NCBI RefSeq assembly: GCF_030433675.1
Contig: NZ_JAROCB010000004.1
Span: forward strand, 186,001 to 250,000
DNA length: 64,000 bases
Reading direction: 5' to 3'
Source of the DNA: Leifsonia virtsii
GTDB taxonomy: Bacteria > Actinomycetota > Actinomycetes > Actinomycetales > Microbacteriaceae
The position numbers and the translations under genes were made by a program. A model generated the notes under the pieces. It was not told the origin of the DNA. It searched no databases and saw only the letters and a list, made by a program, of their open reading frames with translations. Shown here piece by piece: positions 19,240-26,854 of the stretch (position 1 is the stretch's first letter; each line of letters opens with the position of its first letter).

Positions 19240-19803
19240 CTTCTTGCCGTTCTGACCGACGCTCCGCTTCCAACGCGGCAGCCGCTCGAGCGCGCTTCCA
19301 TCCGGCGGGGAAGACGTAGTGGTCGTATCGGCCTGTGACGGGGTCGGGGTCGCCAACACCGAACTCTGCGATGTCACCAACGGTGAGATCCCCAAAGTCA
19401 TGGTCAGCGACCCCAGCGCTTTTACCCCGCCGGCCATCCCGCCTCCGGCGGCGAAGTACTCCTGCACCCCCTTGATGCCGAGCACGGACGACCAGTAGAA
19501 CGCCGGGAGGAGCACGTCCTCGCCCTCGGAGAGGGTCAGCTGGTTGAACACCCTGCGGGAGTTCTCGCCGTCGGTGATCCAGTCGCCGTTCTCGTCGACA
19601 CCGTTGACCGCCCAGTTCAGCACGGTGGCCATGTCGGGCGGGGCGTCGGGCAGCCCGTCGAGGGGCTGCTGCGCGGCGATGCGGAGGAAGTACTCGGTGA
19701 GTTCCTGGCCGCGGCGGCCGGGAACGGGGCGGATGACGAACGGGTCATCCACCCCGTCGATCGTGATGTGGAGGTCACGCCCCTGCTGCGTGAACGATGC
19801 CAT
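19222..19803 (-). CDS. Tail assembly chaperone (G-type)
   Basis: 193 residues (MASFTQQGRDLHITIDGVDDPFVIRPVPGRRGQEL...). It lies between the major tail protein and tape measure, the conserved place of the chaperone that coats the tape measure during tail assembly. The last 45 residues are low-complexity (Ser/Thr/Pro) and end in KKPRRRA. The -1 frame overlapping its end is expected to add a GT extension in a fraction of products. Confidence 0.82.
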   Translation of the reverse strand: MASFTQQGRDLHITIDGVDDPFVIRPVPGRRGQELTEYFLRIAAQQPLDGLPDAPPDMATVLNWAVNGVDENGDWITDGENSRRVFNQLTLSEGEDVLLPAFYWSSVLGIKGVQEYFAAGGGMAGGVKALGSLTMTLGISPLVTSQSSVLATPTPSQADTTTTSSPPDGSALERLPRWKRSVGQNGKKPRRRA

Positions 19804-19825
19804 CGGAGATCGGTGCCCTTCTGGC

Positions 19826-20569
19826 CTACGCGGCCGTGTAGTTGAACGCGGCGGACGCGCCGGCCGGGTTCGTGAGGACGATCGGGGCCGCGCCGGTGAC
19901 GGTGGCCGGGATGACGAAGACGAGCGTGTTCTCGTCGATCGGGGTGATCTTGGTGATCGCCTGGCCGTCGATGGTGCCGCTCGTCACGGTGTCGAGGTTG
20001 TAACCACGGATGACCAGCTGGTCGCCCGTCGTCTTGCCGTTCGCCGTCGGGATCGACTCGATGGTGGGCTTGCCGTCACCCGCGACCGGGGACGGGACGT
20101 CGCGCACGACGCCGTCGCTGGTCAGCGTGAACTTGTAGCCGCCCTTGTCGGCGTAGCCGGTGTTCAGCGGGACGAACGCGACGGAGTAGGAGCCCTCGGT
20201 CGCGTCGAGCGAGCCGTCGAGAGCGTCGAACACCTGCGCGTCGAGCTTGTTCGCGGCGCCCTTCGACTTGCCGGCCTTGATGAGCGCCTTGAGCCACGGC
20301 TGGGCGATCGCTCCGGTGGCGTCCCGGACGGCCTCGACGTCGAACGTGACGACGTGGCTGTAGCCGATGATGTCGGAGGAGTCGGTGCCCTTGGTGCCGT
20401 ACACCTCCCGCTTCACCGTGACGGGCGTCGGGGTGTCGAGGAGGTTGTTCACGTCACCGGTGATGTTCTCGAACGTGCCGAGCCGCTTGACGCGGATGAT
20501 CTGCTGGTGCGCGAGTGCGACGGAACCCTCGGTGGGCACCGTTGCGTCGTAGATCGAGGGGTCAGACAT
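19826..20569 (-). CDS. Major tail (tube) protein with IPT/TIG-like domain
   Basis: 247 residues. The first 155 form the tube domain (SVALAHQQIIRVKRLGTFENITGDVN..., SYSVAFVPLNTGYADKGGYKFTLTSDGVV). The last 85 form an immunoglobulin-like IPT/TIG domain (PTIESIPTANGKTTGDQLVIRGYNLDTVTSGTIDGQ...), an optional surface decoration often seen on tail tubes that may bind cell-surface sugars. A single strong start (ATG 20569) with AAGGAGAG upstream fits a highly expressed structural gene. Confidence 0.9.
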   Translation of the reverse strand: MSDPSIYDATVPTEGSVALAHQQIIRVKRLGTFENITGDVNNLLDTPTPVTVKREVYGTKGTDSSDIIGYSHVVTFDVEAVRDATGAIAQPWLKALIKAGKSKGAANKLDAQVFDALDGSLDATEGSYSVAFVPLNTGYADKGGYKFTLTSDGVVRDVPSPVAGDGKPTIESIPTANGKTTGDQLVIRGYNLDTVTSGTIDGQAITKITPIDENTLVFVIPATVTGAAPIVLTNPAGASAAFNYTAA

Positions 20570-20629
20570 GCGTCTCTCCTTCGTGGTGGTTGTGGTTGGT
20601 GCCGCTGGTGCGACGGTCCCGGGTGGGGT

Positions 20630-21073
20630 CTATGAGTGGCGGCGGCCGCGGAAGTAGAGCGTCACGGTGCCGCCGGGCCGGCCGCTGCTGTCCGCCGTGA
20701 AGGGGAGGCTGTTGCGGTACTCGACGAAGCTGATCCGCACGTCGCCGAAGACGACGCGCTCGAGGTGCTCGTAGGTCTCGCGGATGCGCCATCCGAAGCC
20801 GAGCGCGTCGGTCGGTGTCGCGCCCGGTGCGAGGCGGTAGCGGAACTGGATCGGAGTGATCAGGTTCTCGCGGCCCTCCGGCGTCGGGTCGAGCACGGTG
20901 AGCACGATGCAGCGGTCGATCGTCGTGGGGAGCTCGGGCCCGTTGGTGAAGATCCCGACCTCGGGGTCGGTGTACTTCGGGCCGTCGAGACGGAACACGC
21001 CCAGGCCGGCGTCGGCGGCGTGCTGCGCGACACCGCGGGCGAGGCGGACCGGGTAGGCGATCGGGTCAGCCAC
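20630..21073 (-). CDS. Tail terminator (minor capsid C-type)
   Basis: 147 residues (VADPIAYPVRLARGVAQHAADAGLGVFRLDG..., IQFRYRLAPGATPTDALGFGWRIRETYEHLERVVFG). This pattern is found in phage minor capsid/tail terminator proteins (gpU-like) that cap the tail tube and join it to the head. Position right before the major tail gene agrees. The GTG start overlaps the previous gene by eight bases. Confidence 0.75.
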   Translation of the reverse strand: MADPIAYPVRLARGVAQHAADAGLGVFRLDGPKYTDPEVGIFTNGPELPTTIDRCIVLTVLDPTPEGRENLITPIQFRYRLAPGATPTDALGFGWRIRETYEHLERVVFGDVRISFVEYRNSLPFTADSSGRPGGTVTLYFRGRRHS

Positions 21074-21461
21074 CGGCTTTCGCCTCCTTGCGGATGATCG
21101 CGGCGATCTGTCGGCGGTTCTCGCGCGCCGGGTTCTCGACGTAGTGCGACTCGCGGCCGTTCTGGAAGTTGGAGCCGCCCTTGTAGTGACGGCCGAGGGA
21201 GTCGATGAGTTCGCCGTCTTCGTGCCAGCGGGCGGCGTACGGGGCGTCGAACACGACGTCGGCCTCGATTCCTGCGGCGTCGTCGGCGCGCTCCACGGTG
21301 CCGGATGCGCTGAGGTCTCCGTCGCGGAACGGGACGCGGTCCTTCGCCAGGCCGAGGAGGAACTCGGCGGCGAGGTTCACTCCGCGCTCGGAGCCCTGCA
21401 GCATGGCCTCGATGACCTCCGCGCCGTTCTGCTTGCTTGTGACGTCGATGCGGTATGACAT
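21066..21461 (-). CDS. Head-tail joining protein (HK97 gp10-like)
   Basis: 131 residues (SYRIDVTSKQNGAEVIEAMLQGSERGVNLAAEFLLGLAKDRVPFRDGDLSASGTVE...). The sequence KDRVPFRDGDLSASG...YAARWHEDGE is the hallmark of the HK97-gp10/minor capsid family that completes the neck. It follows the stopper gene by three bases. Function follows from family and order. Confidence 0.8.
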   Translation of the reverse strand: MSYRIDVTSKQNGAEVIEAMLQGSERGVNLAAEFLLGLAKDRVPFRDGDLSASGTVERADDAAGIEADVVFDAPYAARWHEDGELIDSLGRHYKGGSNFQNGRESHYVENPARENRRQIAAIIRKEAKAGG

Positions 21462-21464
21462 GCG

Positions 21465-21806
21465 CTACTCCAGGTACAGCTCGACGTGGTTCGGGGTGCC
21501 GCGGTAGTCGAAGAGCGCAGAGTCGATCACCTGGGTGCGGCGGTGGCGGGAGGTGCCGGGGAAGACGGTCACGTACGAGCCGGGCGCGGTGTCGTCCTCG
21601 GGGAGGGCGACGACGAACGTGGTCGCCGTGATCTCCTGGCCTGCGGTCTCGGACGTGGAGCGGCGATCGACGACGAGGCGGCTCTTCTGCTCGACGTACG
21701 CCGGCCGGTCCTTGACGGGTGCGGCGTACGCGGGGCCCTCGGCCGATTCGCCGTCGAGCCGCTCGATGTCGATGCGGTGCGGGAGGTGCTTCTTCCGGAG
21801 CCTCAT
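21465..21806 (-). CDS. Head closure/stopper protein
   Basis: 113 residues (MRLRKKHLPHRIDIERLDGES..., TSETAGQEITATTFVVALPEDDTAPGSYVTVF). It looks like the small beta-barrel head-tail connector (SPP1 gp16/HK97 gp7 group) that closes the portal after packaging. ATG overlaps the preceding stop as ATGA. Confidence 0.7.
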   Translation of the reverse strand: MRLRKKHLPHRIDIERLDGESAEGPAYAAPVKDRPAYVEQKSRLVVDRRSTSETAGQEITATTFVVALPEDDTAPGSYVTVFPGTSRHRRTQVIDSALFDYRGTPNHVELYLE

Positions 21807-22222
21807 CGTGAGCCGACGATCTGGGCGACGATCCCCTCGTTGGCGAGGATCTCGACGGCCTCCGGCGAGATGCGGGAGTCGCTGGCGCTGCGCGTGTTCT
21901 GGGCGCCGCCACCTACGCCGGATCCGCCGAGCGAGACGGAGCCGATGCGGACTGGGCCCATCGTGGACTCAGCGCCGGTCGGGTCGTCGGTCGTCTCCCA
22001 GTACTCGACCTGGGCGCAGGTCGCCTCGGTGAACGCTCTGGAGACGTCAGGGTCGGTCGGGAAGCCGTCGTCGTCCATCTCGAAGCGCGCCAGCCGCGTG
22101 AGCCCGTCGATGACACCGGACGCGCGGCGCAGCCGCTTGGCCAGCTTGGCCTCGTCGCCGTCGAACGGCTCCTCGGCGTAGCTGTCGTAGTCCGCGGCGG
22201 TGGCGTAGACGCGCTGGGCCAT
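21803..22222 (-). CDS. Head-tail adaptor (gp6-like connector)
   Basis: 139 residues starting at ATG 22222 (MAQRVYATAADYDSYAEEPFDGDEAKLAKRLRRASGVIDGLTR). The N-terminal helical bundle pattern and its position after the capsid gene are those of the adaptor ring binding the portal (HK97 gp6 group). The start is two bases after the stop of the upstream gene; longer readings overlap that gene and lack a ribosome site. Confidence 0.72.
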   Translation of the reverse strand: MAQRVYATAADYDSYAEEPFDGDEAKLAKRLRRASGVIDGLTRLARFEMDDDGFPTDPDVSRAFTEATCAQVEYWETTDDPTGAESTMGPVRIGSVSLGGSGVGGGAQNTRSASDSRISPEAVEILANEGIVAQIVGSR

Positions 22223-22224
22223 GC

Positions 22225-22599
22225 TCAGTCCTGCAGCTCGGTCTCGGCGTCGCCCGAGCCGATGACGCTCTCGAGGTGGCTGGCGAGGGCCTCCACGTAG
22301 TCCGCCTTCGTCCACTTCGCCTTGGCCTCGATTCCGGCCTCGTCAGCGAGGGCCTTCAGCTCGGCGACGGTGAGCGCGTCGAGGCTCTCGTCGCCGTCGT
22401 GCTCGTCGACCGCGGTGTCGCTGATCACGGCCGTCTCGGCGACCTCCGGCTCGACCTCATAGCCGTGCATCGCGTACGCCGCGACGAGGTTCGGCTTGTC
22501 GGACAGGTCGACGTCGGCGTAGCCGTCGATGAACTCGATCCCGCCGATGCGGTCGCGGATACGGCCGAGCTGCGGCTGCGGGTGCTTGATGCGTGCCAT
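22225..22599 (-). CDS. Small head-region protein with SAP/HeH-like C-terminus
   Basis: 124 residues. The start (MARIKHPQPQLGRIRDRIGGIEFIDGYADVDLSDKPNLVAAYAMHGYEV) resembles the N-terminus of the neighbouring 22672-23079 product. The C-terminal 40 residues (LTVAELKALADEAGIEAKAKWTKADYVEAL) form a helix-extended-helix of the SAP/LEM/Rho-N kind that binds nucleic acid or protein. It is part of the head operon, probably virion-associated; role unknown. Confidence 0.7.
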   Translation of the reverse strand: MARIKHPQPQLGRIRDRIGGIEFIDGYADVDLSDKPNLVAAYAMHGYEVEPEVAETAVISDTAVDEHDGDESLDALTVAELKALADEAGIEAKAKWTKADYVEALASHLESVIGSGDAETELQD

Positions 22600-22628
22600 C
22601 GTGGTGGCCTCCGATCTGGTGTCTGTGG

Positions 22629-22661
22629 GGCGGCCCCGGAGATCGTGTCTCCGGGGCCGCC
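22629..22661 (-). terminator. Perfect hairpin inside the head operon
   Basis: A 14-bp perfect stem (GGCGGCCCCGGAGA / TCTCCGGGGCCGCC) with loop TCGTG lies between two head genes and has no T tract. It may attenuate transcription after the highly expressed capsid gene, or protect the 3' end of the processed mRNA. Confidence 0.65.
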
Positions 22662-22671
22662 AGGGGTGGTG

Positions 22672-23079
22672 CTATCGGGCGTTCTCCGGGAGGGACTGCT
22701 GGTCCTTCACGGTGTCGTCCTTCGGGTCGGCGCTGTCGTTGACGAGCGCCTTCCCGTCCGGCGTGGTCTGGCCCTTGTAGGGGGTGCCACCCGGCTGGAT
22801 GGCGTTCCAGATCTCGTCCTTGGACTTGGCCTTGCCGAGGTCGACGTCGTGCGCCTTCGCGTACGCGACGAGCTGCTCCTTCGTCCACTTGTCGGACGGG
22901 TCGCCCTCGGGGTACGGGCGCTCCTGCTCCTTGTCGGAGCCGGACACGTCGTAGCCCTGCCGCTCGAAGTACGCGATCGCGTTCTCGTCGTCGGTGTGGC
23001 CGACGCCGTTCTCGAAGCGCACGCCGGCCACGGTCCCGTCGAAGGTCTCGACGGGTGCCTTGATGGTCTTCTTCGCCAT
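22672..23079 (-). CDS. Small head-region protein with HeH/LEM-like domain
   Basis: 135 residues starting at ATG 23079 after AAGGAGAG. The N-terminal part (TFDGTVAGVRFENGVGHTDDENAIAYFERQGYDV) is the kind of segment seen in capsid-adjacent phage proteins. A central helix-extended-helix (KWTKEQLVAYAKAHDVDLGKAKSKDEIWNAI) is HeH/LEM-like. The C-terminus is hydrophilic. It directly follows the major capsid gene (11 bases) and shares its layout with the next gene, so the two may be a duplicated pair. Confidence 0.72.
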   Translation of the reverse strand: MAKKTIKAPVETFDGTVAGVRFENGVGHTDDENAIAYFERQGYDVSGSDKEQERPYPEGDPSDKWTKEQLVAYAKAHDVDLGKAKSKDEIWNAIQPGGTPYKGQTTPDGKALVNDSADPKDDTVKDQQSLPENAR

Positions 23080-23090
23080 GACAGCTCTCC

Positions 23091-24095
23091 TTAGCTGACG
23101 CGGACGTTGCGGAGGACCGCAGCGGCCTTGGTCTTCTTGAGGGCGACGGCGACTGGGCCCATCTCGACCTCGCCCTTCTTCACCGCGCCGGCGGTGGAGA
23201 AGTCGGGCAGCCACGTCTGCACGAGCTGGCCGCCGACGGTGGAGACACCGTGGAAGCCGTCGATGCCGACGCGGACCGCGTAGAGGTCGGTCAGGCCCGT
23301 GGTGGACGTGCCGCCGACGGTGCGGGTGACGATCGGGATGATCGGGTTGTTGGTGCCGGGCTTGTTGCCCGGGTCCGCGAACACGATGTCGCCGTACTGC
23401 TCGCGCACGACGGGCCGACCGTTCGGGCCGAGGAGGCCCTCGACCGGGTTCTTCGTGTACATGCCGGCGCGGCGAGCGGCGGCACGGACACGGGAGAGCG
23501 CGCGGGCGTTGCCGAGGATGAGCGTCGGCGCACCGTCCAGGTAGGACAGGAAGTCGTCGATCGCGTCCAGGGCCTTGTGCTCGGCGCGGGCGTCGGTGTC
23601 GAAGTCGCGCCAGTCGGTCACCGAGCCGGTCCCGACCTCGGTCGAGGAGCCGACGAGGGCCTTGTCGAGACCGTCGAACCCGTTCGCGTCGACCGCGGTG
23701 TCGCCGTTGATCACGGCGTCCTGGAACTTCGTGACCGTGCTCTTGATGGTCTGCGCGAGGTTCAGCGCGACGCCGCCGGATGCGGCCGGGCCGAGCTTGG
23801 CCAGGACGCGGTCGACCTCGAACGAACCACCGAGCGGGGCGAGCGTGACGTTCACCTTCACGGTGGTCACGGCCTCGGGCGTGTACTCGGTGTTGTACGC
23901 GCGGAAGGCGGCGTTGCGCTGGGTCGCGAGACGGCGGTAGCCGTAGTCGAGGGTGGCGCCACCGCCGACCGGGTTGACAGCGTCGTCCCAGATCAGCGCG
24001 TCCGAGATCGCGGATTCCTTGCGGAACTCGTCGATCACCGCGACGTCGAGATCCGCGACCGCGTTGTTCTTCGACTCGTTCAGTGTGATGGGCAT
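23091..24095 (-). CDS. Major capsid protein (HK97 fold)
   Basis: 334 residues (MPITLNESKNNAVADLDVAVIDEFRKESAISDALIWDDAVN...). The order N-arm, E-loop (PVGGGATLDYGYRRL), P- and A-domain segments (DFLSYLDGAPTLILGNARALSRVRAAARRAG, GRPVVREQYGDIVFAD) agrees with siphovirus major capsid proteins. It follows a scaffold gene, and there is no fused protease. A strong ribosome site (AAGGAG) precedes ATG 24095, as expected for the most abundant virion protein. Confidence 0.93.
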   Translation of the reverse strand: MPITLNESKNNAVADLDVAVIDEFRKESAISDALIWDDAVNPVGGGATLDYGYRRLATQRNAAFRAYNTEYTPEAVTTVKVNVTLAPLGGSFEVDRVLAKLGPAASGGVALNLAQTIKSTVTKFQDAVINGDTAVDANGFDGLDKALVGSSTEVGTGSVTDWRDFDTDARAEHKALDAIDDFLSYLDGAPTLILGNARALSRVRAAARRAGMYTKNPVEGLLGPNGRPVVREQYGDIVFADPGNKPGTNNPIIPIVTRTVGGTSTTGLTDLYAVRVGIDGFHGVSTVGGQLVQTWLPDFSTAGAVKKGEVEMGPVAVALKKTKAAAVLRNVRVS

Positions 24096-24114
24096 TTCAT
24101 CTCCTTAGGTGGAG

Positions 24115-24813
24115 TCAGCCTCCGAGCGCCTTGCTGACGGCGCCCTCGAGGGTGGTGGGTGCTGCGGGTGGTTGACCGCCCTGGTGTCCGCCTCCGCTCG
24201 ACGGGGGCAGCGTGGGGCCGGTCTTGAAGGCGGGGTTGCTCTCCATCGCCTCTGTGATGAAGGTCTTCACCGCCTCCGGGTCGCTGGGATCGACCGCAGC
24301 GAGCTTGGTGTCGAGCGACTTGGCGTCGAGGATCGCCGCGGCGTTCGCTCCGAGACCGGCGGCGGCCAGGATGACCGCGTTCGCTCGGGCGAGCTGCGCG
24401 TTCTGGGCCGTCAGGGTCTCGTTGGTCTGGGTGAGCTCGCCGACCTGGGTCGTGAGCTGCTCGTTCGCCTGGCGGCGGGTCTTGTTCTCGTCGCGCAGGT
24501 CGCGGATGTACTCGTTCGGGTCGCCGCGGAAGTCGATCGGCGGCTGAGGCGTCGGCGCGGGCGGCTGAGGCGTCGGCGCGGGCGGCTGCGGTGCCGGAGG
24601 CGCGGGCGGGGTCGGCTGCGCCGGCGGCTGCGGCGTGGGAGCCGGGGGAGCGGGCGGCGGGGTCGGGTCGCCGCCGGCGGGCGGTGCGGGCGGCGTGTTG
24701 CCGCCCTCGTCCCCTTCATAGCGGATGCCCATGAGGTCGTGGCGGGTGCGGCCGATGATCGCGAGGCCGTCGCGGTCCCTGAGGACGGGGTGCAGCGTGC
24801 TGCGGGTGGTCAT
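24115..24813 (-). CDS. Scaffolding protein with Pro-rich linker
   Basis: 232 residues from ATG 24813 (GGAGG upstream). A short N-terminus leads to about 60 residues of Pro/Ala repeats (PTPQPPAP type). A coiled coil follows (DENKTRRQANEQLTTQVGELTQTNETLTAQNAQLARANAVI), then an acidic helical part and a Gly/Pro-rich tail ending TTLEGAVSKALGG. This is the DUF4355/scaffold pattern immediately upstream of the capsid gene, guiding prohead assembly. An alternative longer start lacks a ribosome site. Confidence 0.85.
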   Translation of the reverse strand: MTTRSTLHPVLRDRDGLAIIGRTRHDLMGIRYEGDEGGNTPPAPPAGGDPTPPPAPPAPTPQPPAQPTPPAPPAPQPPAPTPQPPAPTPQPPIDFRGDPNEYIRDLRDENKTRRQANEQLTTQVGELTQTNETLTAQNAQLARANAVILAAAGLGANAAAILDAKSLDTKLAAVDPSDPEAVKTFITEAMESNPAFKTGPTLPPSSGGGHQGGQPPAAPTTLEGAVSKALGG

Positions 24814-24928
24814 GTGAGCCTCCAGCTCGGTTGTGCCGACCTCTCGTCGGCGGAGTGCGCCCACCCCTGCGGTGGACGAGGCCGTGCCGCCTGCGTGCAG
24901 GGCCGCAGACGGCACGGGGTCTTTGGCG

Positions 24929-25240
24929 TTAGCGCCGCCCGAACGCCTTGCGCTTTGCGCGCTTCAGCGTGGCGATGAGCTTGTCGATCTCGTCCGGAGT
25001 GAGCACGTCAGTCCACACGAGCGTCCGGCCGGGCGTTGAGCCGTTCGGCGAGGCGATCGCGAAGCGCGCGTAGCTGATGTCCAGCTCGAGGCCGAGCTGC
25101 ACCCACGAACCGGGCTGCCACCCGACGTGAATCGCGGGATCCATCCACGGCGCGAAATCGAAGCCTGCCGGTACGCCTGCGCCGCAGAGAGGGACGCGAA
25201 GGGATGGCGTCGGCGGGTGATTGATCTGTTCTCTGGGCAT
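24929..25240 (-). CDS. Hypothetical head-region protein
   Basis: 103 residues starting at ATG 25240, which follows AAGGAGGG. The middle (WMDPAIHVGWQPGSWVQLGLELDISYARFAIASPNG) is beta-like; the end (LTPDEIDKLIATLKRAKRKAFGRR) is helical and basic. The gene lies between the MuF-like gene and the scaffold gene, so it may be a minor head protein. I do not recognise a family. The upstream stretch 25241-25449 holds no supported gene or RNA. Confidence 0.65.
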   Translation of the reverse strand: MPREQINHPPTPSLRVPLCGAGVPAGFDFAPWMDPAIHVGWQPGSWVQLGLELDISYARFAIASPNGSTPGRTLVWTDVLTPDEIDKLIATLKRAKRKAFGRR

Positions 25241-25449
25241 CACGCCCTCCTTCGATGAAGCCGCATCACGCGGCCTACCCCGCATCGCGCGGGGAAGTCA
25301 GAAGCACCCGGCCGGGGTGGTGAAGGCATAGCCGATGCGTGAGAGCACACCCGGCGACCTACGGGCGGCACAGAGTCCCCGTGACCGCTTCCCAATTCGT
25401 GACGTCCCTGCTCGTCGTCGGTGCCTGGCTCCACAAGAGCCGTACCGCC

Positions 25450-26637
25450 CTACCGGCCGTCGGAGAACCCGAGCTTTTCCCGGTAGTTCGCGCGCTTGCG
25501 CCCTGTCTCGGCGAGGTGTGCCCGGAGCTCCTTCTGCGCGTCCTTGACCTCCCGGAGGGCCTTCTGGCGCTCGAGGTCATTCGGGGCTATCGACGCATCC
25601 CGCTTCGCCGCGCGTATCTCTCGTTCGAGAGCCCGCTGCCGCTCCCGGTCGGCCTCAGCCTTCGGGTCGAACGTCGTCGCGTTCTGCGGTACCGTCAGCC
25701 CCGGTAGGTAGGCGACGAGCTGGCAGCGGCAGTTCGGGTGCCCCCAGCCAGCGTTCCGCGCATCCTGCACGGTGCCGTCGACCTTCACGGCGACCATGCG
25801 GTCGTCAGTGGCGTGCGGGAGGAGCACGTTCGACGCGTCGCCGTTCGTGGAGAGGATCTTGCCCGACCAGCCCGCGCACTTCTTGCACGAGTCGAGGCCG
25901 CGGACGACGGTGACGAGGTTCAGGCCCGACTGCTGCATCCGCCACACGCCGGCGTCCTGGTAGGCGCGCTGCGTCGCGGTGCGTCCGGCCATCTCCGCGT
26001 ACGTGCCGATGCGCCAGCGGCGGTCGGCACGGTCGGTGAAGCCGTCGATGCCGTCGGCGAGGAACCGCTGCACCGCGAGCTGCTGCACGCGGAGCCGTGT
26101 CTCGCCGCCTAGGAGGTTGATCGGTGCGGTCTCGGAGATGACCTGCTGGTAGGCGTCCTGCGGGTACCGGAGGATGCGAGCGTTCAGCGTCTCGAGGCGT
26201 GAGCTGAGGTCCAGCGTCAGCTGCGCGACCGCGGAGGACGCCGTCGCGGTGACCGGGGCGGGAGCCGGGAGCCGGCGGGCGAGCTTCAGGCGCGTGGCCG
26301 CCGCGGCCTCACCGTACCGGGCGGCCTCAGCGATCAGGTGCTCGGCGAGCTTCTCCTCACGGATGCGTGCGACCTCGCGCGCGGCGATCTGCTGCAGCTC
26401 CCGGAGTGCTGTCGTGCGCTCCATCGCGAGGCGCTGCAGCCGGAGCTGCGCGGCGAGCAGGTCGCGGGCCTCCGGCTCGGTGGACGCCTGCAAGGCCAGG
26501 ATGACGTACGCGCGCTTCGCGATCGCCTCGGTGAGGAGCTGCTCGGCGGCGGTGTAGCGGGCAGCGAGCTGGGCGCCGAACGATTCGATCAGCTCCGCGG
26601 GGTCCGGGCCCTCGGGGTCGGGGAGGTAGAGGGCCAC
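25450..26637 (-). CDS. MuF-like minor head protein (Phage_min_cap2 type)
   Basis: 395 residues. The long N-terminal helical region (AEQLLTEAIAKRAYVILALQASTEPEARDLLAAQLRL...) is followed by the MuF signature CKKCAGWSGKIL...ARNAGWGHPNCRCQLVAYLPGL with paired Cys, then a charged helical tail (DRERQRALEREIRAAKRD...). Proteins of this group (SPP1 gp7 relatives) sit inside the prohead near the portal and assist DNA ejection. GTG 26637 is used as start. Position right after the portal gene agrees. Confidence 0.87.
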   Translation of the reverse strand: MALYLPDPEGPDPAELIESFGAQLAARYTAAEQLLTEAIAKRAYVILALQASTEPEARDLLAAQLRLQRLAMERTTALRELQQIAAREVARIREEKLAEHLIAEAARYGEAAAATRLKLARRLPAPAPVTATASSAVAQLTLDLSSRLETLNARILRYPQDAYQQVISETAPINLLGGETRLRVQQLAVQRFLADGIDGFTDRADRRWRIGTYAEMAGRTATQRAYQDAGVWRMQQSGLNLVTVVRGLDSCKKCAGWSGKILSTNGDASNVLLPHATDDRMVAVKVDGTVQDARNAGWGHPNCRCQLVAYLPGLTVPQNATTFDPKAEADRERQRALEREIRAAKRDASIAPNDLERQKALREVKDAQKELRAHLAETGRKRANYREKLGFSDGR

Positions 26638-26653
26638 TGCCTACCTCCGATCG

Positions 26654-26854
26654 TCAGTGGAAGACGACGAGCGCGCCGTCGGGGTCGCGCTGCACGCGCA
26701 TCCCGGCGGCCACCTTGAACTCGAACCCGTCGTCGAAGCGGATGAGCAGAGCGTTCCCGGACGGCAGCCATGACTCGAAGTTCTCGCCGAGCGCCTCTTC
26801 GAGCTCCGGGTCCGGCTCGCCGGTGAACGTGATGTTGAAATCACTGGCCGCCAT
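26654..26854 (-). CDS. Small acidic head-region protein
   Basis: 66 residues (MAASDFNITFTGEPDPELEEALGENFESWLPSGNALLIRFDDGFEFKVA...), beta-like and acidic. ATG 26854 overlaps the portal stop by 14 bases, so the gene is translationally coupled to it. No family is recognised; it probably belongs to the portal/MuF unit. Confidence 0.65.
   Translation of the reverse strand: MAASDFNITFTGEPDPELEEALGENFESWLPSGNALLIRFDDGFEFKVAAGMRVQRDPDGALVVFH

Noticed and set aside
25241-25449. Possible tRNA or small RNA in the gap between MuF-like and hypothetical head gene
   Set aside because: No cloverleaf, no TTCGA loop, no terminator; only short GC-rich inverted stretches.
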